Notes under the pieces: generated by a model
What the model was told of the DNA's origin: nothing
The model's database searches: none
Seen by the model: the letters and a program-made list of their open reading frames with translations, nothing else
Assembly: GCA_007116295.1 (NCBI GenBank)
Contig: SKIS01000059.1
Span: 1-12,122 of the forward strand
Direction of reading: 5' to 3'
Source of the DNA: Candidatus Woesearchaeota archaeon
GTDB lineage: Archaea > Nanobdellota > Nanobdellia > Woesearchaeales > 21-14-0-10-32-9
DNA: 12,122 nucleotides
Position numbers and translations under genes: made by a program
Shown: piece after piece, positions 1 to 6,249 of the stretch
Numbering within the stretch: position 1 is the first letter of the stretch
Layout: each line of letters begins with the position of its first letter

Positions 1-2937
1 GGAGGAACAGCTGCAGCAGTATCAGTTATAATCGCAGATTATGTGAGGGTCAAAAATGGTTATGAGTCCTACGATCCTACTGAAAAAGAAATAAAAAGAT
101 GTCACGCTGAGCTTGAGGACTATCACGAATACATTACAAACCTACAGTATTTTCCCTCAAAAAAAGAAACAGAATTCTTAATGAAACATCTTCCTGTGGA
201 AATAAGTGGAGATCCTTCGGAAAGATACGAAATTAGTAGCGCCTTATTAAAAGATCTTCCTAGAATTCCTACAAACGTATTAAGGTCAGGATATTGTCTA
301 ATTCACAGTAGCTGTGTTCCTTTAAAAGCGCCAAAGCTTTGGAAACAATTAAAGAACTGGGGAGAAGACCTAGATTTAAAGCATTGGAATTTCTTAGGAG
401 AGTTTGTAGAACTGCAATCTAGCATGAAAAGTAAAGGTGCTTCAAAAAAAGAAGAAAACAGACTACCTCCAGATTATACCTATATAAAAGACTTAGTTGG
501 AGGAAGACCTGTTTTAGGCCACCCCCTTAGAAATGGAGCTTTCAGATTAAGATACGGAAGAAGTAGGACTTCAGGATTTAGTGCTCAATCAGTACATCCT
601 GCCACCATGATTATATTAAACAAGTTTTTGGCTATAGGCACGCAGCTTAAAGTAGAAAGACCTGGTAAAGCGGCAGCGTATACTAGTTGTGATACTATAG
701 AAGGTCCAATAGTAAAACTCCATAATGGAGACGTTCTTAAAATAGATTCTGTTAAAAAAGCAAATCAATACTATTCTCAGGTAAAAGAAATACTTTATTG
801 TGGAGATGTGCTAATTAATTACGGAGACTTTTTTGATAGAGCGCATAAACTCGTTCCACCGGGCTATTGTCAAGAGATATGGCTTTTGGATTTAGACAAA
901 AAAAAGCTTGCTAGAGAGTTTCCAGAAAAAGCACAGTTAATATTAGCTGATGTTTTAAGATTCAAGCCAACTTTTGAAGAAGCAAAAGCTATATGTCAAA
1001 AATGTGATGCTCCTATGCACCCAGACTTTGTTTATTATTGGGACGCGATTTCACCACAAGAAGTTCTAGATTTAAGAGAATATTTACAATCAGAAAAAGA
1101 CTCTTTAGATAAAAGAAAAAGACTGCTAGAACTAATAGGGCTTCCTCATAGAGTTAGAGAAGGAAAAGTTTTAGTTCGAAAAGAACATGATGAGGCAATA
1201 GCGGAGATTTTGAATCTTAATAATCAAGTGAAAGCAGAGCTAAAAGAAGAGGTTTATGATCAGGTAAACTTTTTTTCTCCATACAAAATTAAACCAAAAG
1301 AAGGCACTTTTATAGGAAGTAGGATGGGGAGACCTGAAAAAGCAAAAATGAGAAAATTAACAGGTAGTCCTCACGGAATATTCCCTGTTGGTGAAGAAGG
1401 AGGAAGGCTGAGGAGTTTTCAAAGCGCTTTAGAAGCGGGCAAAATAAATAGTCTATTCCAAATATATACTTGCTCTTGCGGTCATGAAACTCCTTTAAGA
1501 GTCTGCGAAAAATGCGGAAAAAGTACTGAGCTCAAGTCTTTTGAAAACAAGAATGAATACACAGGGGAGATGAAGACATATAAATTTACTAAAGCAACTA
1601 TTAACATACGTCCTCTCATAGATTCTATGAAGAAAATACTCCAAACAAACATCATTCCTGATCTCATAAAAGGAGTTAGGGGTACTTGGAGCGAGCACCA
1701 TACAGCTGAGCACTTAGCTAAAGCTATTTTAAGAGCGAAATATGATGTCCACGTAAATAAAGACGGAACAGTAAGATACGATTGCTCAGAACTGCCACTA
1801 ACACATTTTAAGCCTAAAGAAGTCAGCGTAAGCGTTGAAAAACTTAAAGAATTAGGTTATGATAAAGACATAAAAGGTAATCCTTTAGAGAGTCCAAACC
1901 AAGTATTAGAACTTAAAGTTCAAGACATAGTTTTACCTTGCAGTCCAGACGCATTAGATGAACCTGCTGATGAAGTATTGTTTAGAGTAACAAAATTTGT
2001 TGATGAATTATTAGAAAAAGTTTACAAATTACCACCACATTACAATCTAGAATCTAAAGAAGACTTAGTAGGTCACTTAGCAGTTGGACTTGCACCTCAT
2101 ACATCTGCAGGAATAGTAATGAGAATAATAGGTTTTAGCAAAACACAAGGATTTTTTGCCCATCCATACGTTCACGCAGCTATGAGAAGAGACGCTGATG
2201 GGGATGAAGCATGTATATTATTACTTGCTGATGCATTTTTGAATTTTTCAAAAGATTATCTTCCTAGCAGCAGAGGAAGCACCATGGACGCGCCTTTAGT
2301 TTTAACAACTAAATTAATACCAAAAGAAGTAGACGACATGGTCTTCAATTTAGATATTGCTTGGAATTATCCTAAAGAACTTTACGATGCAGCAAACGAA
2401 TACAAACTTCCTTATGACGTAAAGGTTCCTTTAGTCGCAGACAGGCTAGGTGAAGAAAACCAGTATTATGGATTTGGATTCACACACGATACCGACGACT
2501 TAAACGAAGGAGTGCTTTGCTCGGCATATAAAACTCTTCCAAGCATGGCAGAAAAAGTTGAAAGCCAAATGGATTTAGCAGTCAAAATAAGAGCTGTTGA
2601 CGAAAAAGATGTTGCAAAACTAATAATCGATAAGCACTTTATAAGAGATACAAAAGGTAATTTGAGAAAGTTTAGCTTGCAGCAATTCAGATGTGTTGCT
2701 TGCAACGAAAAATATAGAAGACCTCCTCTCGCAGGCAAGTGTGTTAAATGTTCTGGAAAAGTAATCTTTACTATAAGCGAAGGTAGTATAATAAAATACA
2801 TGAAATACATGCAGATGCTCAGCGAAAAATACTCTGTGGATCAATACACCAAATTAGTCATAGAAATGACCCAGAAAAGAATAGAAGGTGTTTTTGGAAG
2901 AGAAAAAGAAAAGCAAACAGGACTGAGTGAATTCTAA
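1..2937 (+). CDS. polC: DNA polymerase D large subunit DP2, 5' partial
   Basis: Catalytic subunit of the archaea-specific replicative DNA polymerase PolD, which works with the DP1 exonuclease subunit and PCNA. The reading frame is open from base 1 (beginning GGTAAAVSVIIADYVR, a typical internal DP2 segment), so the first Met at base 43 is not the true start and roughly 100-200 N-terminal residues lie outside the window. In the visible 978 residues I see a zinc site C491-x-C493...C502-x2-C505, the double-psi-barrel active-site stretch RRDADGDE at 729-736 followed by LNFSKDYLPSSRG, and a second zinc site C898-x2-C901...C914-x2-C917. The protein ends QTGLSEF, matching a PIP box (Q-x2-L-x2-F) for PCNA binding. 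No intein interrupts it. The usual Asn of the NxDxD catalytic motif is Asp here. It converges on aIF2 beta with one base between stop codons. Family assignment is very secure. Confidence 0.97.
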   Translation, partial: GGTAAAVSVIIADYVRVKNGYESYDPTEKEIKRCHAELEDYHEYITNLQYFPSKKETEFLMKHLPVEISGDPSERYEISSALLKDLPRIPTNVLRSGYCLIHSSCVPLKAPKLWKQLKNWGEDLDLKHWNFLGEFVELQSSMKSKGASKKEENRLPPDYTYIKDLVGGRPVLGHPLRNGAFRLRYGRSRTSGFSAQSVHPATMIILNKFLAIGTQLKVERPGKAAAYTSCDTIEGPIVKLHNGDVLKIDSVKKANQYYSQVKEILYCGDVLINYGDFFDRAHKLVPPGYCQEIWLLDLDKKKLAREFPEKAQLILADVLRFKPTFEEAKAICQKCDAPMHPDFVYYWDAISPQEVLDLREYLQSEKDSLDKRKRLLELIGLPHRVREGKVLVRKEHDEAIAEILNLNNQVKAELKEEVYDQVNFFSPYKIKPKEGTFIGSRMGRPEKAKMRKLTGSPHGIFPVGEEGGRLRSFQSALEAGKINSLFQIYTCSCGHETPLRVCEKCGKSTELKSFENKNEYTGEMKTYKFTKATINIRPLIDSMKKILQTNIIPDLIKGVRGTWSEHHTAEHLAKAILRAKYDVHVNKDGTVRYDCSELPLTHFKPKEVSVSVEKLKELGYDKDIKGNPLESPNQVLELKVQDIVLPCSPDALDEPADEVLFRVTKFVDELLEKVYKLPPHYNLESKEDLVGHLAVGLAPHTSAGIVMRIIGFSKTQGFFAHPYVHAAMRRDADGDEACILLLADAFLNFSKDYLPSSRGSTMDAPLVLTTKLIPKEVDDMVFNLDIAWNYPKELYDAANEYKLPYDVKVPLVADRLGEENQYYGFGFTHDTDDLNEGVLCSAYKTLPSMAEKVESQMDLAVKIRAVDEKDVAKLIIDKHFIRDTKGNLRKFSLQQFRCVACNEKYRRPPLAGKCVKCSGKVIFTISEGSIIKYMKYMQMLSEKYSVDQYTKLVIEMTQKRIEGVFGREKEKQTGLSEF

Positions 2938-2938
2938 T

Positions 2939-3346
2939 TTATATTTTAGAATAAAAACTGTATCTCGCACCACAAACTTGGCACTTAATGTAATATATGT
3001 CTCCTTCTTGAGTCATCTTAGTATCTGCTTTAGAACATTCTTTGCAAAAAACAAATTCTTCAGCGTATTGATTTATTTTTTCATTAATCTTCGAAGCAGG
3101 TATTTTACTTCCAAATATTACTGCTCCTTTTCTCATATTTCCAGGAGTTGCTAATTCTTTTAATACATATTTTAGTAAGTGAGATATTTTTCTGTTTAGA
3201 ACATCGGCTATTTGAGAAAAATTACTAACAATAGTTTTATTACCTTCGATTTGACCTCTGACTTTAGGTATGTTAAACCTGTCTTTTTCTTGGCTTATTT
3301 CAGGCAGTTCGCTTCTTGCTGCTTTTAACATTGCTTCGTAATCCAT
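2939..3346 (-). CDS. eif2b: translation initiation factor aIF2 subunit beta
   Basis: Beta subunit of the archaeal aIF2 heterotrimer, which delivers initiator Met-tRNA to the small ribosomal subunit. The 135-aa length is normal for the archaeal family. It has the aIF2 beta/eIF5 order: short N-terminal helix, the central alpha-beta domain with the conserved NIPKVRGQIEGNKTIVSNF and KELATPG segments (about residues 25-70), and a C-terminal zinc ribbon C101-x2-C104...C122-x2-C125. The ATG at 3346 is preferred because a TATA box lies about 25 nt upstream and no Shine-Dalgarno is visible, which fits a leaderless mRNA. It is the last minus-strand gene before the convergent DP2 gene, and the dCMP deaminase gene ends 47 bp upstream, so some read-through from that operon is possible. 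Confidence 0.97.
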   Translation of the reverse strand: MDYEAMLKAARSELPEISQEKDRFNIPKVRGQIEGNKTIVSNFSQIADVLNRKISHLLKYVLKELATPGNMRKGAVIFGSKIPASKINEKINQYAEEFVFCKECSKADTKMTQEGDIYYIKCQVCGARYSFYSKI

Positions 3347-3365
3347 GCTGTTAGTGAATTAGAGC

Positions 3366-3377
3366 TTATTTATAAAC
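3366..3377 (-). promoter_or_regulatory. TATA box of aIF2 beta, leaderless type
   Basis: On the minus strand this reads AGTTTATAAATAAG, a strong archaeal TATA element. Its centre is about 25 nt ahead of the ATG at 3346, the spacing at which transcription would begin at or next to the start codon. The 47-bp gap to the upstream gene has no T-tract terminator. Confidence 0.7.
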
Positions 3378-3393
3378 TCTTTGTCCGAAGTAG

Positions 3394-3831
3394 TTAAACT
3401 TTTTTTACAACTATATCTGTATTTTTTAAGAAATCAAGTCCTGAAGAGTCCTTATCATATTCCTCTAAGTAGTAAAGTTCTTTTATACCTGAATTTGCTA
3501 TTAACTTAGCACAGTTTATACACGGACTCATACTAGTAAAAATTATGCTATTGCTTATGTTAATACCGTTTCGCAGACAAAATAGAAGAGCGTTCTCTTC
3601 AGCATGATATTCGTTTAGCTTACTCCAAGCATGATGTTTTTCTCTGTCAAAGTTTTCTTTACTGAAAATCTCGTTACAATGCTTAACTTTACTAGGCACA
3701 CCATTATAGCCTATTGCGATGATGCGAGTATCTTTTACTATTACTGCTCCTACTTGTTTACTTATACAAGTGCTGAGTTTGCTTGTTTCTACACATATTT
3801 TCTTTATGTAATCTACGAATTTAGGTTTCAT
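3394..3831 (-). CDS. deoxycytidylate (dCMP) deaminase family protein
   Basis: Zinc-dependent deaminase of the CMP/dCMP deaminase fold, expected to convert dCMP to dUMP for dTMP synthesis. The 145-aa protein carries the full signature: the substrate-site segment GYNGVPS (41-47) followed by H51-C52, the H76-A-E78 motif (zinc ligand and proton-shuttling Glu) and S-P-C104-x2-C107 (zinc ligands). The HC after GYNGxP is typical of dCMP deaminases and ComEB-like proteins rather than free-cytidine deaminases. Its ATG overlaps the stop codon of the HAD phosphatase gene by 4 bp (ATGA), so translation is probably coupled and the start is well fixed; no separate Shine-Dalgarno is visible. Third gene of the purC - HAD - deaminase operon. 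Exact substrate is inferred from motifs. Confidence 0.92.
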   Translation of the reverse strand: MKPKFVDYIKKICVETSKLSTCISKQVGAVIVKDTRIIAIGYNGVPSKVKHCNEIFSKENFDREKHHAWSKLNEYHAEENALLFCLRNGINISNSIIFTSMSPCINCAKLIANSGIKELYYLEEYDKDSSGLDFLKNTDIVVKKV

Positions 3832-4463
3832 TTTAGTAATAATTGCCTTAACTCAGTTATATCTTTAACGATTTTGTGAGCTTTTGAATATGCTTGGTGA
3901 GTTCCCCAGTTTACAAGAATTCCTTTAGCACCTATGGCCAGTCCTGCATCTACGTCGCTCGGCTTATCTCCTATAACGAAATCTGCTTTTCCAAGTTGGT
4001 TTGTGCACATCTTCACTAAGTCTTCCTTTTCAAAATCTAAACTAGGAGGATTTCCTGCTACGTGTTCAAAATAACTTTCTAAAGACAATCTTTTTAAAAC
4101 TTCTTTAACAATATCTTCTCTTAAAGTAGTGGCTATGCTTAAAATATGACCTTGCTGTTTTAATTTTTCTAAAAGGCCTTTTACTCCTTCAAACAAAACT
4201 CTTTCTTTAAGCTCGTTTGAAACGCCTAGATAATGATATTTGAACAAATCAGTCATCATAACAGTGAGTTCTTTATCATCTGTAACACCTGTATATTTAG
4301 AAATAAGCTGTTTATTAACTTTATAATGGGAGTCGTCTTTCATGGCTTTGGCAAGCCAATCAGGATCAAACTCCTGACCTAAAGTTTTGCTTCTTCGAAT
4401 CGCTGCTTCTTTTGCAACATCAACCTTTGCAAGTGTTCCGTCCCAATCAAATATTATGTGCAT
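3828..4463 (-). CDS. HAD-superfamily phosphatase (phosphoglycolate phosphatase-like)
   Basis: A 211-aa cytosolic hydrolase of the haloacid dehalogenase superfamily. Motif I is F5-D6-W-D8-G-T10, giving the nucleophile Asp6 and acid/base Asp8; motif II Ser/Thr lies in SIATT (109-113); a motif III Lys probably falls in FEKEDLVK (144-151); motif IV is GDKPSDVDAG (165-174) with Mg-binding acidic residues. A helical cap (about 15-90) follows motif I, as in the subfamily that includes phosphoglycolate phosphatase and pyrophosphatase PpaX. The substrate cannot be read from sequence; its place between purC and dCMP deaminase suggests a nucleotide or sugar-phosphate substrate, which is inference. Only 4 bp separate it from purC upstream and it overlaps the deaminase gene by 4 bp. 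A weak Shine-Dalgarno-like GAAGTGA precedes the ATG. Confidence 0.9.
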   Translation of the reverse strand: MHIIFDWDGTLAKVDVAKEAAIRRSKTLGQEFDPDWLAKAMKDDSHYKVNKQLISKYTGVTDDKELTVMMTDLFKYHYLGVSNELKERVLFEGVKGLLEKLKQQGHILSIATTLREDIVKEVLKRLSLESYFEHVAGNPPSLDFEKEDLVKMCTNQLGKADFVIGDKPSDVDAGLAIGAKGILVNWGTHQAYSKAHKIVKDITELRQLLLK

Positions 4464-4467
4464 AAAA

Positions 4468-5553
4468 TCACTTCAATAGTCCGTATGGTGCTAAAGCATC
4501 CAATATTTCTTCTCTAGCGTTCTCTATTTTTGGCATTTCTTTTCCTGTTATGGTTTCTGCCAGTCCTGTATATAGCTCGCCTGTCTCTAAGAAAAGGCTA
4601 TCGGGTAGACCTGTTTCTTTCGCGTATACTTTCCTTTGAGAACTCATATCAGAATTTAAGAGAATTTCGTTGTTAGGAGTAAAGTTTATTATTCCTTGTC
4701 TGAAAAATTCTTTAGAGTCTTCTCTTATTTCTCCTTTTTGATAGAGTGCTTTATTCAAATATCTTGACGAATCAGGAGTGCCTACTTCATCCATGTAAAT
4801 CATATGTATGGAACCATCATCTTTTTGTATGTATCCAAATTCAAACTTGGTGTCTACAAATAAATAACCTAATTTTTCTAAGTGCTCGCTTATTGTTTTA
4901 AATCCTGCTTTGAGCAACACCTCGTATGTGGGAATATGCATAGGATATCTAAATCCAAACGCTTCATAGTTATCTATTATTTGATCTCTTGTAATTGGCA
5001 CATCTTCTTTTTCAGGCACGCCTTCCACGCCTTTTATAGTTCCTTTAGTAGTTGGGGTAAGTAATAGTTCAGGCAGTCTCTGATTTTTTTTCAGACCGTT
5101 AGGAAGTTGTATTCCACAAAATTCTTGTTTTCCTTTTTCATAACTTCTCCACATGCTGCCTGTTATGTATTGTCTTGCTATTGCCTCTATTTTTATGGGT
5201 TGGGCTTGTTCAACTATCCAAACCATCGGGTGTGGGGAAGCGATTATGTGGTTTTCTGCTAATCCCATATCGTTGAATTTATCAAACCAAAATTTTGAGA
5301 TTGCGTTTAAAGAAGCTCCTTTGCCTGGAACTCCTGTCAATCCTCCTTCTGATGTCCAGTTTTCTTCAAAAGCAGAAACCCTGTCGCTTATAACAAGCAC
5401 TCCTTTCCGATTGGTTTCATATCCTAATCCTAGACTTGCAAGGTGCTTGCTATCTTCTTCACCAAGCCAATAACCACTTCTTACTTTTCCATCAGCTTTA
5501 GTTTCGTTTTTAATAGGTAAATCGTCTGTTTTCGTTAAAATTTTTTGTTTCAT
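4468..5553 (-). CDS. purC: SAICAR synthetase (long form)
   Basis: Phosphoribosylaminoimidazole-succinocarboxamide synthase joins aspartate to CAIR using ATP in de novo purine synthesis. Recognisable blocks, numbered from the ATG at 5553, are GKVRSGYWL (22-30), VISDRVSAFE (54-63), GKGASLNAIS (78-87), EAIARQYITGSMWR (123-136), ELLLTPTTKG (162-171), VDTKFEFGY (233-241) and MDEVGTPDSSR (254-264). At 361 aa it resembles the roughly 365-aa form known from gammaproteobacteria such as Vibrio, not the roughly 240-aa E. coli form or other short archaeal forms. I prefer ATG 5553 over the upstream GTG at 5601: a TATA box sits 28 nt before this ATG and would lie inside the longer coding sequence, and the GTG is itself part of an AGGAGGTGA sequence so has no spacing from a Shine-Dalgarno. 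First gene of a three-gene operon. The long form hints at ancient bacterial origin. Confidence 0.94.
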   Translation of the reverse strand: MKQKILTKTDDLPIKNETKADGKVRSGYWLGEEDSKHLASLGLGYETNRKGVLVISDRVSAFEENWTSEGGLTGVPGKGASLNAISKFWFDKFNDMGLAENHIIASPHPMVWIVEQAQPIKIEAIARQYITGSMWRSYEKGKQEFCGIQLPNGLKKNQRLPELLLTPTTKGTIKGVEGVPEKEDVPITRDQIIDNYEAFGFRYPMHIPTYEVLLKAGFKTISEHLEKLGYLFVDTKFEFGYIQKDDGSIHMIYMDEVGTPDSSRYLNKALYQKGEIREDSKEFFRQGIINFTPNNEILLNSDMSSQRKVYAKETGLPDSLFLETGELYTGLAETITGKEMPKIENAREEILDALAPYGLLK

Positions 5554-5575
5554 AGTATCTTTATTTTGGAAAGAG

Positions 5576-5586
5576 TTTTTAAATAT
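5576..5586 (-). promoter_or_regulatory. TATA box of the purC operon, leaderless type
   Basis: The minus strand reads ATATTTAAAAA, centred about 28 nt before ATG 5553, with purine-rich GGAAAA just upstream as a possible BRE. This spacing supports a leaderless purC transcript and argues against translation from the GTG at 5601. Confidence 0.65.
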
Positions 5587-5596
5587 TTTTTCCTTA

Positions 5597-5612
5597 ATCA
5601 CCTCCTAGTGAT
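5597..5612. promoter_or_regulatory. possible operator palindrome upstream of purC TATA/BRE
   Basis: ATCAC-CTCCTA-GTGAT is a perfect 5-bp inverted repeat with a 6-bp spacer. It lies just upstream of the purC TATA/BRE and about 20 bp from the divergent ncRNA TATA box, so a dimeric regulator here could affect both. It includes a perfect AGGAGGTGAT on the minus strand that serves no usable start codon. Short and unproven. Confidence 0.3.
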
Positions 5613-5631
5613 ATATTTTTTTCTTTACAAC

Positions 5632-5643
5632 AAAATATTTAAA
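5632..5643 (+). promoter_or_regulatory. TATA box of the putative ncRNA
   Basis: AAAATATTTAAA on the plus strand resembles an archaeal TATA element and predicts transcription starting about 5658-5664, close to the first stem of the structured RNA that follows. Confidence 0.5.
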
Positions 5644-5654
5644 GGAAAGTTCTA

Positions 5655-5762
5655 ATAGTTTGATTATGTCTTTAGCACACATTACCAAAAACTGCATGTT
5701 TGTGGTAGTGAGCAGACTGCTGAAGATTAAACTATATGCTTGGTAAGTCAAAACTTTTTTTC
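5655..5762 (+). ncRNA. putative structured small RNA, unassigned family
   Basis: No open frame is supported here, but three nested helices stack into one long arm. P1 pairs 5655-5664 with 5726-5735 (10 bp, one G-U). After a TATGT bulge, P2 pairs 5670-5676 with 5719-5725 (7 bp, one G-U). Across an asymmetric internal loop (ACA opposite AGCAGACT), P3 pairs 5680-5687 with 5703-5710 (8 bp, one G-U) and extends by three A-U pairs beyond an A-G mismatch to the 7-nt loop CTGCATG. A TATA box lies upstream and a T7 tract (about 5755-5761) ends the unit, so it looks like an independent transcript of about 100 nt. The size and asymmetric internal loop recall an archaeal H/ACA guide, but I see no ACA tail at the expected place and no clear K-turn. 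It lacks a tRNA cloverleaf and clear C/D boxes. Pairing was done by eye. Confidence 0.55.
5754..5762 (+). terminator. T-tract terminator of the putative ncRNA
   Basis: The run after AAAAC (T7, then C) is the kind of U-tract that suffices for archaeal termination. It separates the putative RNA from the TATA box of the zinc-knuckle gene. Confidence 0.5.
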
Positions 5763-5778
5763 TTAAGGCTTGCAAAGT

Positions 5779-5803
5779 GTATAAAAAATAAATTCTATAA
5801 ATT
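5779..5803 (+). promoter_or_regulatory. TATA region of the zinc-knuckle gene
   Basis: Two candidate elements, GTATAAAAAATAAA (5779-5792) and CTATAAATTT (5795-5804), would place transcription starts near 5808 or 5824. Either gives a leader of about 45-60 nt that contains the 5833-5867 hairpin. Confidence 0.5.
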
Positions 5804-5832
5804 TTGTAAGCTCTAAGAAAAGATTAGGCGAC

Positions 5833-5867
5833 TTGCCACCATAAAAAAATATGCCATGAGGTGGTAA
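5833..5867 (+). promoter_or_regulatory. leader hairpin that can hide the Shine-Dalgarno
   Basis: TTGCCACC (5833-5840) can pair with GGTGGTAA (5860-5867) as 8 bp with one G-U. The 3' strand contains most of the Shine-Dalgarno GAGGTGG and ends two bases before the ATG at 5870. The 19-nt loop is A/T-rich. When folded it would block ribosome binding, which suggests translational control by temperature, protein or another RNA. The trigger is not visible. Confidence 0.45.
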
Positions 5868-5869
5868 AA

Positions 5870-6181
5870 ATGTCAGAATGTGTTTTGTGTAGAGAAACAG
5901 TAACAAATCCGCTTTGTCCGGATTGTATAAGTGAAGGTATAGAGCAATGGCTTAAAGAAAGCGGATTGCCTTCATATGCGCCGACAGTGACAGGTGTTGA
6001 AGGAGAACAATGCATCAGATGTGATAAAAAAATTGATGTGTGCCTGTACTGCCACACAAAACAAATCTATGAGTGGCTTAAAGAAAGAAAAACAAGTAAG
6101 TTGCTGCTCAGAGAATTCGTGGACTTTTTCCACTTTGATCTAGATAAAAAAGGTTTACTTTCAGACGAAGGTTTCGTCTGA
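5870..6181 (+). CDS. hypothetical protein with two zinc-knuckle/WLKE units
   Basis: A 103-aa cytosolic protein of unknown function; it resembles small Cys-rich proteins I recall from DPANN genomes, but I cannot name a family. Two similar units are visible. Unit 1 has C4-x2-C7, C16-x2-C19 and then I24-x2-W27-L-K-E30. Unit 2 has C48-x2-C51, C58-x2-C61-H62 and I66-x2-W69-L-K-E72. In both, the last Cys is exactly eight residues before the Trp, so this is probably an internal duplication of a zinc-binding knuckle plus helix. A charged tail with FVDFFHFDLDK follows. I chose ATG 5870 over GTG 5861 because GAGGTGG (5858-5864) is a good Shine-Dalgarno five nt before it and overlaps the GTG. Two zinc sites suggest nucleic-acid or protein binding, which is inference. 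The stop codon lies inside a terminator hairpin. Confidence 0.82.
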   Translation: MSECVLCRETVTNPLCPDCISEGIEQWLKESGLPSYAPTVTGVEGEQCIRCDKKIDVCLYCHTKQIYEWLKERKTSKLLLREFVDFFHFDLDKKGLLSDEGFV

Positions 6182-6188
6182 TTTTTTT
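6161..6188 (+). terminator. hairpin plus T-tract terminator containing the stop codon
   Basis: TCAGACGAA-GGT-TTCGTCTGA is a perfect 9-bp stem with a 3-nt loop, immediately followed by seven T and, after one C, eight more. The TGA stop of the zinc-knuckle gene is the last three bases of the stem. It looks like a bacterial intrinsic terminator and would insulate the origin-like region from upstream transcription. Confidence 0.8.
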
Positions 6189-6194
6189 CTTTTT

Positions 6195-6217
6195 TTTCCA
6201 GTGGAAACGAAGGGGTG
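6195..6217 (+). other. candidate Origin Recognition Box 1
   Basis: The dyad TTTCCAGTGGAAA (6195-6207) is followed by CGAAGGGGTG. As I recall, archaeal ORB/mini-ORB sites bound by Orc1/Cdc6 have a TTCCAnTGGAAAC-type dyad plus a G-rich half, in that order and spacing; this site has both. It starts 14 bp after the stop codon of the upstream gene. Orientation is set by the G-run on the plus strand. Confidence 0.75.
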
Positions 6218-6249
6218 TCTTTTGTATACTGGTTTACTTTAAGACGTTA

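Noticed and set aside
1482..2844. Minus-strand open frames inside DP2
   Set aside because: They are shadows of a well-conserved gene, with unlikely composition and no promoter or ribosome site.
2927..3879. Plus-strand open frames opposite aIF2 beta and the deaminase
   Set aside because: Hydrophobic/Phe-rich shadow translations of conserved minus-strand genes.
5554..5601. Upstream GTG start giving a 377-aa PurC
   Set aside because: The GTG is part of the AGGAGGTGAT sequence, leaving no Shine-Dalgarno spacing, and the TATA box for the operon would fall inside the coding sequence. The 16 extra residues do not look like PurC.
5594..5612. Plus-strand AATCACCTCCTAGTG resembles the 3' end of 16S rRNA
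   Set aside because: Only about ten bases match and no rRNA sequence precedes it; it is the complement of a Shine-Dalgarno-like string.
5655..5740. tRNA or C/D box RNA in the purC/zinc-knuckle gap
   Set aside because: No cloverleaf or T-loop GTTC-type signature, and candidate C boxes (TTGATTA, GTGAGCA) each miss two positions, so neither class is supported.
5861..5869. GTG start for the zinc-knuckle protein
   Set aside because: The GTG lies within the Shine-Dalgarno itself; ATG 5870 has proper spacing.
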